Source: Megalonaias nervosa (Eukaryota > Mollusca > Bivalvia > Unionida > Unionidae). Taken from it: a stretch of 64,000 nt of DNA. The stretch lies in contig JAECUM010004348.1 in the NCBI GenBank assembly GCA_016617855.1, positions 1-64,000 on the forward strand. Direction: 5' to 3'. Positions 57,091-64,000 of this stretch are shown here, in pieces; the stretch's first letter is position 1; the number at the start of each line of letters is the position of its first letter. Under the pieces are notes generated by a model. That model saw nothing but the letters and a program-made list of their open reading frames with translations. It was not told the DNA's origin and did not search any database. The translations under genes were made by a program, and so were the position numbers.

Positions 57091-58921
57091 CTTCAGAATG
57101 GGGGAGAGTGTTCAAAATATGAAATAATCATCTAAAAATCTTTAAAAATGATGTTGGATACAATATTTTTAGTGGCACAAATTTGTTGTGATAAAAAAGA
57201 CTTGCATAAATTTGTTTTGATCAGATGAAATGGACTGGCTTTAAAGTTATATTTTCACTAACACAATCCAAAAGTACTTATCAACAAAGTGTATATGACT
57301 GAATACAGACATGATTTAACGAATAAGAGATCAGACTTGCCACATTTCGTGTTATATTTTGGATGAACGAATTACAGTTTGGTCTGTGGAAAAAAATCAA
57401 TTTGAGGAAAGAAGTCTGTATGTTCAATGTACTTCTACAATGTTAAAATCTGGCAAAGGTGATAAAATTTCATATGAGGGCATTTTAAATGTTCTGATTA
57501 TTTAAAACTTTTTTATTTGTTAGAACCTGTTGATAAATGTAATAAAGACAAAATAATGTTTTATAAAATGATCTATAACTATATGCACAACTCACCTGAC
57601 ACCTGCAGATATATGTTTGTGATGTAACATAGGTAAGTGACAGTGAACAAATACAATTTTGCTACTGTGCAAAGAGTATACTGTAAAATCCAGTTGTGTC
57701 ATCATTTTCGGTCATAAATCCATGAAAGATAACCTACATTCTGGAAGACTTGTCAGTAATTGGTGATTAAGAAGTGGCTGCTGTGAAGGGAGTAATATAT
57801 ATAAATGCTCAATACACACTGGAAGATACTTCTATTATCATGGGCATAATAATTCCTCACCTATTTTTAATATATTGAAGAATCGTTTGAGATTCAATAA
57901 GTTTCTACGAGATGGGTCCCACATTTGCTAATGTTGATCAAATTTTTACAGTCTGGCTGAATCGCTAAACAACGTACTTGCCAAGTGTGAAAAATGGGCC
58001 TGAGACACTTTAATGAGGTTGTCACAGGTGGTGAAACATGGATTTACTGTTTATAACCTGACTCGAGATAAAATAATCAAGGTTTGATTAGAGAAAAAGA
58101 TTATAGGTCCATGAATCACTCAACATAGTGGGACTGTCAAAAGTTTTATATGTATTTTTTTTTTTCAATGCAAAAGACTTGGTCATCCAGGTGACTGTGC
58201 CTGGCTATGCTAGTATCACTGGGCATCTTGATGCCTCTTAAGTGTTGCCAAAGTTGTGACATTACTAAACCACGTGTCCATTTCCCAGTATGAGGTATCC
58301 ATCTAATGCCTGACACCTCACTGTCAGGCCAGGCCTTATAGTTTCAGGAGGCACAAGATGCCATGATGGCAGTAGGGCTGGCTGGTGGAGTTGCTGTAGT
58401 ATGCCTCTTTTTGTTATCAATTAATGTGTGGGGGCCCACAGCAACTGGCTTGCTCTTGTTGCCCTAAGGCTGGTCCTGCTCACTGTTGCATAAATCTGCT
58501 GTTGTGACAGACTTCCTTCAGGAGCACAGCATCCATACTTTGTCATAATGCTTCATACAACCCTGATTTAGCTCCCAGTGATATTTGTCTCAATCCCCTT
58601 ATCAAAGATTTGCTTAGTAGCAGATGATTTGAAAAGTGCCATGCAGCTGGAAGTATATTGAGCAACAAACCCCAAAGTGAATGCAAAATGGAATTAAATA
58701 TTGGGATAATCATATACTGAGAAAGTGCATGGAGATGCATGGGGATTACTTTGAGAGAATTAACTTATGTACTGTTCACTGGTAAAGTACTTTGTTGTAC
58801 AGCATGCTAATTTTCAGGACTTTTTGAACATATACATCAGTATCCACCTTAAAAATTAAAAATATCCTTTACAAAGTTAGACAACAATAAATAGAGACCG
58901 ACACAAATTGTAATGACTTAC
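57091..58921 (-). other. Intron of the minus-strand gene carrying a mariner relic
   Basis: 1.8 kb between exons 2 and 3. Most of it is the decayed mariner at about 57690-58790, inserted antisense to the gene. Confidence 0.6.
57690..58790 (+). pseudogene. mariner transposase relic
   Basis: Scattered over several plus-strand frames are hallmarks of mariner transposase: an HSGRLVS stretch (compare RSGRP), a STRWVPHLL stretch, VTGGETWIYC (the usual VTGDETW, with the first catalytic Asp changed to Gly), then VVTDFLQEH, then YNPDLAPSD, which holds a later catalytic Asp. Stops and frameshifts are frequent, and about 250 bp between 58200 and 58450 do not fit, perhaps an insertion. The order is correct for a Tc1/mariner DDD element, so this is one decayed copy. 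Confidence 0.7.
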
Positions 58922-59012
58922 ACGTGCAGCATCTGGATGACTAGAATGATAAACACTCCACTCATGTAGTTTTGGCTGTTGTGATTGATTCCATTCATTT
59001 AGTCTGGGCTGC
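58922..59012 (-). CDS. Unnamed W/P/Y-rich protein, exon 2
   Basis: 91 bp; minus-strand acceptor CTTTTTACAAG, donor GTAAGT; phase 2 to phase 0. It encodes about residues 18-48: QPRLNEWNQSQQPKLHEWSV then YHSSHPDAAR. LNEW and LHEW are an internal repeat of a P-x-L-x-E-W motif eleven residues apart. The split tryptophan codon at the exon 1 junction (TG + G) restores the frame exactly. Confidence 0.8.
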
Positions 59013-59832
59013 CTTGTAAAAAGAAAATAGAAAAAGAGCTCGATATGTGATTTACAAAAGTAACCCCATTGGATCAGAAATAAAGTGCATTTAAACAAAC
59101 AAAACTCCCCCACATGTCAATATAGGTCACTTTTTCTAGCATTTTGCATCTCTGCTGTTTCAGTTTACAGACTGATAAAATATATGGTCTTCACAGTCTG
59201 GTTTAGAATACTTTAAATGAAAGATTATAATTTTACTACCTTAATCTGTACACTTATGTGGAAATGTTCCAAAGGAATTTCATAACACAATGAAATATAC
59301 ATATTAGCAAAGTATATGGTTTGCTATGCACATCTAAGTTATTGATTTGATGATTCTTTTAAGGATAATGACCAGGTTTACCTGTCAGTCAATGAAGGAG
59401 CTCATCAATATACACTACAGTTGCTTGTGATTGTCAACTTAAGACGAATTTAAATTGTATAGGTATACTTTTGTTTCTGCCTGCCATACTATTTTACATT
59501 TTTATTTATTTATTTATTCTCATTGAACTTCAAAACATGGAAAAGAGAGGCATCTGATTATTTGCATCTTGTTATATCCAACCCATATGGAACAAAGTAA
59601 TAGTATAGGGTGATTAACTCAATAATACCGGACACTCCTTTACACACGCACACAAGCAAAATTAATCAAGAAGGTGACACATCAGCTGAAAACCGGACTG
59701 TCGGACAAAAAACCGGACTAATGACCATCCTGTAATATAGGCTATGATAGATTCGAAAACCTAAATGTGAAGTATGATGCTTTTATACCTATATACTCTA
59801 CTACTGAAAAGAATAAATGTAACTAATCTCAC
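59013..59832 (-). other. First intron of the minus-strand gene
   Basis: 820 bp; contains a TTTA-rich tract near 59503-59520 and a MITE-like palindrome at 59604-59738. Confidence 0.6.
59604..59738. mobile_element. Small MITE-like palindrome
   Basis: Left TATAGGGTGATTAACTCAAT followed by ACCGGACA; the complement of the right end reads TACAGGATGGTCATTAGTCC followed by GG. ACCGGAC occurs in both arms and twice near the right end. Superfamily unknown. Confidence 0.45.
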
Positions 59833-59885
59833 CATTGTTTAGGAAGTTTAGCAGGTGTGGAGAGAAATTGCTGTGATGCTGCCAT
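59833..59885 (-). CDS. Unnamed W/P/Y-rich protein, exon 1 (N-terminus)
   Basis: 53 coding bases from ATG at 59885-59883 to the donor GTGAGA (phase 2), encoding MAASQQFLSTPAKLPKQ plus two bases of the next Trp codon. All four exons sum to 528 nt, 175 residues plus stop. This ATG is the first in the exon and the nearest to the divergent promoter. There is no signal peptide, so the protein is expected in the cytoplasm or cytoskeleton. Confidence 0.75.
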
Positions 59886-60428
59886 ATCACACTCGATCTA
59901 TGAGATTCAGCACGCGGATTGCAGCTCTGCAGTGCTCTCAGCGATACCAGTTGTCAAGCATTAATATTCACTTAGCAGAGCGATAGGTCGTCGACACTCT
60001 TTGACATCTCGTGTTTCAGTCAGAATTATAATTGCAAAAATGAAAAATGTATTTACGTCTACAAATAAATATTGCTTTTGAACAAAAATGCGGATTACAA
60101 AATCTGATTCTTTTTTTTAAAAAAAAAAAAGAAAACATTACATTTATAAAAGTTGGTTTGTTGATGTTTTAAGCGGCCTAGTTGTTTGCGTTATCATGAC
60201 AACGAATCGACTCAAACAAATCTTTATATGGAAGACGATAAGCATCAGGCAAATATCGTTTTCATCCCAAGATATTTAGAATATTATATACATTCGACAC
60301 TGCATTGTTTTATTTTGCATTAGGCTATACAATGTCTGGTTGCGATAGGCAGTAGCCGGAAGTATATGTTTTTTCGTTTGTAGTGATCTTAAGCCACTAG
60401 CTTCAATTGACAACGCCAAACGATCAAG
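59886..60428. promoter_or_regulatory. Divergent promoter between two head-to-head genes
   Basis: 543 bp separate the start codons of the minus-strand W-rich gene and the plus-strand gene at 60429. The stretch is relatively CpG-rich for this window (for example GCACGCGGATTGC near 59913 and several CG dinucleotides up to 60470). It contains an X-box (60190-60203) and an A-run near 60117-60132. No TATA box is obvious on either side. Confidence 0.6.
60190..60203. promoter_or_regulatory. X-box (RFX/DAF-19 site)
   Basis: GTTATCATGACAAC fits the X-box consensus RYYNYYATRRNRAC at every position and is an imperfect palindrome. RFX factors bind such sites in promoters of ciliary genes across animals. 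It lies 226 bp before the plus ATG and 305 bp before the minus ATG. Whether it is bound here is inference. Confidence 0.6.
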
Positions 60429-60538
60429 ATGTCGATGGCGGACACGTTATTTTTCAACGGCGCTCAGCAGAAATACCCGTATTTTCAAAACTATCCTCCC
60501 AATGTCCCTAAATACCCAAGTTCTCAAGAAATGTTCAG
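60429..60538 (+). CDS. Unnamed small aromatic-rich protein, coding exon 1
   Basis: 110 coding bases from ATG at 60429 to the donor GTAATA (phase 2). It encodes MSMADTLFFNGAQQKYPYFQ followed by NYPPNVPKYPSSQEMF. A second ATG two codons later could also start translation. Proline and tyrosine are abundant and there is no signal peptide. The exon joins in frame to a 52-bp exon at 62262. I do not recognise the protein. The style resembles short axonemal proteins, and the shared X-box promoter agrees. The rest of the gene was not found with confidence and may lie beyond 64000. Confidence 0.72.
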
Positions 60539-60552
60539 GTAATATTTATGTA

Positions 60553-60554
60553 TT

Positions 60555-60642
<88 letters not shown>

Positions 60643-60660
60643 AGCAGCAGCAGCAGCAGT
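60553..60660. repeat. Compound (GT)n(GA)n(GCA)n microsatellite
   Basis: About 12 GT, about 31 GA and about 6 CAG units, starting only 14 bp after the exon 1 donor site. Confidence 0.96.
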
Positions 60661-61000
60661 GGGCTTAAAATAGAGAATATTATGATAAGATGATATTGCG
60701 TTAGAATGTTGGTCATATTGTTTAGGAAAGGTGGGAAAACAGATTAATGTGCTTGTATATGCCATTGGTAATGCAGCCACAGTCCTCTTTTTATTGAACA
60801 CTGAAATATGACTTACTGACTCAATTTTCTAGAATTATGGATTTAAAACCACCATGAAAGCAGAATGTTACTGGAAAACCATTTTAAACATATTCCAAAT
60901 GAGGTCAAATGGCTATAATAGCACCCATTGTCTTGAACTGCATTACAATTGGCTATTCAATAAATAAACCTGATTTCACAAATTTCAGAACTTCTGTCTT
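60661..61000 (+). other. Intron sequence, nothing recognised
   Basis: AT-rich, within the 1.7-kb first intron of the plus-strand gene. Confidence 0.4.
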
Positions 61001-61320
61001 CCATATTCCAGTCTAATTAGTCAACAACATTGCTGAAATTGCATGTATGGTAATCCAGCCTAATTTGTAGACAGCATTATGAAAAGTGCATGTATGGTAA
61101 TCCAGCTTAATTTGTAGACAACATTACCAAATTAGCATGTATGGTAATCTAGCCTAATTAGTAGACAACATTATTGAATATGCATGTATGGTAATCCAGC
61201 ATGATAGTAGACAACATTACTGAATATGCATGTATGGCAATCCAGCCTAATTAGTAGATAACAATACCAAAACTGCTTGGTTGGTTATCCAGCCTGATTA
61301 GTAGACTACAATACAGAAAT
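61001..61320. repeat. ~46-bp minisatellite, about six units
   Basis: Unit GCATGTATGGTAATCCAGCC plus TAATTAGTAGACAACATTAC and TGAATAT, with moderate divergence, in the first intron of the plus-strand gene. Confidence 0.92.
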
Positions 61321-62261
61321 GAACCAAAATGTACTCATGGGAACCAAAACAGATTATTCTAATGATGGGATATACAAAAATAGTTTGAAATTATATTTTT
61401 TGGTTAAGCTTAATTGTAGTTCAGTTAAAAATTTGAAGGAATATGAAAGTGAAGTTAACAAAACACTTTGCTTACCGATACCAGTACTAAAAATGCTTAC
61501 CAGAGGGAGAGCAGACAGGTCTATGTTTAATTAATTACAACTACTTTTAGAATGGTCACAGAAAAAGTTCACACAATCAAATTTAGGTTGACAACATCAT
61601 CAAATTTTACATTTTATGGTGCATACAACAAAGAAAAATCCTTAAACTGTAGGGGCTTCCATGAAAATTCATTGACTGAAAAAGTCAATTCTATCATCGA
61701 AACACCATGAAATTTGTCAACAACTTCCTGAATTTTTTTCTAAAACATCATGAATTTGCTCGGGGAAGACAAAACATTAAATCTGATTAAAATATATCAC
61801 ATTTTGAATTCAGAAACTTTGTTTACATACTTTTCTAGACATTAAAAATAACAAATAAAATGGGATAAAATTCAGTAGATCAAATGGCCCATGACATTGC
61901 TTTTTACCAGATGAAGTAACATCCTTTTCATGCAATAGAATGTTGATTATTTTCAAGCCTTTTTCTGCTTTTCTATCCATTTATGCTATGATTAACAACA
62001 TAACATAATGAAAAAAGTTCTCATTATGTGTGAAAAAGTAATTCTCATAAATATTTGAAGTCCTTGAACACTCCTTGACAAACAGCTAATTGTTGCTGTA
62101 TGAACCATATAATTATATAATAGCTTTTTAATTAGTGTTTATTCTGGGTGTGTACAATAGTTTAATAAGTGTTTGCTTGATGGGTTCAGTGCAGTTTTTG
62201 AGATGTTTCAACCCCCTGTTATGTGGAATTAATAATACAGCAGATAAACTTATTCTTGCAG

Positions 62262-62313
62262 GTTTGAAAAGCCTGAAAAATATACAGCAAAGGTTGGGAG
62301 ACAATCATATCAG
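62262..62313 (+). CDS. Unnamed small aromatic-rich protein, coding exon 2
   Basis: 52-bp exon between CTTATTCTTGCAG and GTATAT, phase 2 to phase 0. Joined to exon 1 it completes an Arg codon (AG + G) and continues FEKPEKYTAKVGRQSYQ without a stop. Good splice sites, exact phase fit and a hydrophilic, lysine/tyrosine-rich composition like exon 1 support it, but it is short and unconfirmed by similarity. Confidence 0.6.
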
Positions 62314-63061
62314 GTATATAAGCATTACTTGCTCAGAGGCAACATTTACAAATGGCAATAAAAGAAACAATTTAAATGCAGTTCTGCCCAATTCTTCTCC
62401 TTCAAAAGACTATGAAGGAGGGGGAGATTTAATGTTACCTTTCATCATTTGTATCCTTAGTTTTGGGGTATTTTTTCTTTACATTTTTTGTTGCTTTTTT
62501 TTATGTGCACACAAGTGAATTATTAAATGTATCCTTAGATTTATCGCACTTCTTCCTGCATATTTTCATCTCCATATACTTTTATATGCATGCATGTAAA
62601 TTATAACTGTATCCTTAGATTTGTAGCACTTTTTCCTTCATATTTTTCTATCTATGTTCTTTTATATAGCTGTAGCAATGTTGTTTGGAAAGATGGGGTA
62701 AATCTATGTCAAAATTAGCACACATATTATTGTCATATAGGGTGATTATTTGTCAAATATTATGTTTTGGAGAATCTGACCCCTCTTTTGACATCAGTGA
62801 TCTAATAAGACAGTGTTAGCCCATGTTTCATGTCCTATAAACTTAATAAACATTTGAATGGACTGAAATCAAATTTGGCACCTGAATGTCCTATTGTTGT
62901 TCAACTTGAATACCTAAGGAGAGAAGGGTGAAAGTAAAATTCATAAGAGTCTATTCAGAGTGTTTGAGTTTTCATTGTTCAATTATTGAGGCTGATTTTA
63001 TTTTTTGGAACTTACTACCTTAGATGGATTCTTGACTGCTGCTCAGTTGTTTTTTTCCCAG
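62314..63061 (+). other. Intron or downstream sequence
   Basis: AT-rich, with a direct repeat of TATCCTTAGATTTATCGCAC / TATCCTTAGATTTGTAGCAC (about 62529 and 62610). No firm exon. Confidence 0.4.
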
Positions 63062-63157
63062 AAGGAACATGCAGAGATGGAGCACAAATGCCCCTCAGAG
63101 TGCCTAAATGCAAAACTTAGCCAGTCAGACATAAGGCTGCAAAGTGTACATGTGTAA
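63062..63157 (+). CDS. Possible terminal exon of the plus-strand gene
   Basis: A strong acceptor (GTTGTTTTTTTCCCAG) opens a phase-0 frame, as exon 62262-62313 requires. It runs 31 codons (KEHAEMEHKCPSECLNAKLS ... LQSVHV) to TAA at 63155-63157; an ATTAAA lies near 63204. It would finish an 85-residue protein. A 31-codon frame can occur by chance, so this is tentative. Confidence 0.25.
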   Translation, partial: KEHAEMEHKCPSECLNAKLSQSDIRLQSVHV

Positions 63158-63841
63158 ACAGCTTACCATAGTTTAGTTTACTGTTGTAAATGTTTACAAA
63201 ATCATTAAACTTGTAAACAAACATGCATGTGACTGTCTGTGATGCAAAGATTACCAATTCCTTATTAAATTATCCCTTCTTAAGGGGACTATTTAGGAGG
63301 ATTTTTGTTATTTCTTTTCTTTAAAGTATGGATGATTTTTACATCCAATATGACACAGCTGAAAAAGTTGAGAGTTGATGAGAAATGGTTTTACTGCACA
63401 TTATAGAAAATTAAAAATCATGATGATTTACTGATAATGTTGACAGACAGTTCTTTAAACTTCAGTTTAATTTCATTCTGTCTGAAAAGCAAGTTCTTTA
63501 ACAGAACCTTCAATGAGTAACATAAGCCAATACAGTTTCATTGTCATTGCAGATCCTACAAAAACATCCTTTGTGCATGTTTGTTCATCTGTTTGCATTT
63601 ATTTTGATCTTTTACATTATGAAATATGTTGCAGTATGAAATACAATATACACATTGTTACTGGCTTACATATAAATAGTTGTCAGCTGTCAGCCTAACA
63701 TGAAGATAGAAGGAAAGGTTGAGTTTTGAATCAGTTATTGTATAGCATGTAGATATTTTGAAATATTGGTAAATGTTGTAGCCTTAGATATGTATGAACA
63801 AAGGTAGCACTATATTCTCCTTCCACATTCATGGAGGGATT
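63158..63841. other. Nothing recognised
   Basis: AT-rich with short open frames only; no supported exon. Confidence 0.4.
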
Positions 63842-64000
63842 TGGATTTATTTTTTTAACGTAGCTTTAACAATTTTTCAGTCATATCGCTACGATATCTG
63901 CAGTGTGGCAGTTTATAGTGATGTCTAGCACTGGGGCATCATGCCGCAGACATGTAGCATGATGTCCCACCCAGTCACATTATCCTGACACCAGGCCGAT
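63842..64000 (-). mobile_element. SINE family B, cut by the window edge
   Basis: On the minus strand it ends GCTACGTTAAAAAATAAATC and contains CACACTGCAGATATCGTAGC, TGCGGCATGATGCCCCAGTG and TGACTGGGTGGGACATCATG. The head lies beyond 64000. Confidence 0.93.

Noticed and set aside
62135..62518. 127-codon frame on the plus strand
   Set aside because: It is a chance frame across the 52-bp exon in a different reading frame; the exon itself fits the splice phase in another frame.
63548..63690. Possible third exon of the plus-strand gene after TTGTCATTGCAG
   Set aside because: The phase-0 frame gives a hydrophobic chance-like peptide; 63062 has a better acceptor and composition.

Overview
This window is animal nuclear DNA: AT-rich, with multi-kilobase introns, GT-AG splice junctions, tRNA-derived SINEs, DNA transposons, a Ty3/gypsy-type LTR retrotransposon and many minisatellites. 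The one gene I can name codes for a Rabex-5 about as similar to vertebrate Rabex-5 as an invertebrate protein would be. The repeat mix (several tRNA-headed SINE families, a compact gypsy element primed by tRNA-Leu) suggests a lophotrochozoan, most likely a mollusc. That placement is inference; no organellar or bacterial signal is present.

Three genes are supported. (1) Plus strand, 10175-45239: RABGEF1 (Rabex-5), the Rab5 guanine-nucleotide exchange factor. Six coding exons join in phase to give 496 residues, close to the human length. Its introns hold most of the repeats, including a complete but broken LTR retrotransposon on the opposite strand in the 19-kb intron. (2) Minus strand, 59885-54992: a four-exon gene for a 175-residue tryptophan/proline/tyrosine-rich protein that I cannot name. 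Its style resembles small ciliary microtubule-associated proteins. (3) Plus strand, from 60429: the first two coding exons of another small aromatic-rich protein, arranged head-to-head with gene 2. The 543 bp between genes 2 and 3 contain a perfect match to the RFX/DAF-19 X-box consensus (60190-60203), which suggests a shared ciliary promoter.

Layout. 1-10174: repeats (MITE, SINE, a DNA transposon with a BED-finger relic inside a larger inverted-repeat pair, a degenerate ~145-bp satellite). 10175-45239: RABGEF1, with SINEs, minisatellites, pogo-like and other DNA elements and the LTR element in its introns. 45240-54990: 3' flank with minisatellites, satellite and a hAT-like MITE. 54992-59885: minus-strand gene with a mariner relic in one intron. 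59886-60428: divergent promoter. 60429-64000: start of the third gene, with a microsatellite beside its first donor site, a minisatellite and a SINE cut by the window edge.

I found no complete undescribed system. The items most worth following up are the X-box divergent gene pair, a Rabex-5 that seems to lack its second ubiquitin-binding helix, and the nested transposon structures.
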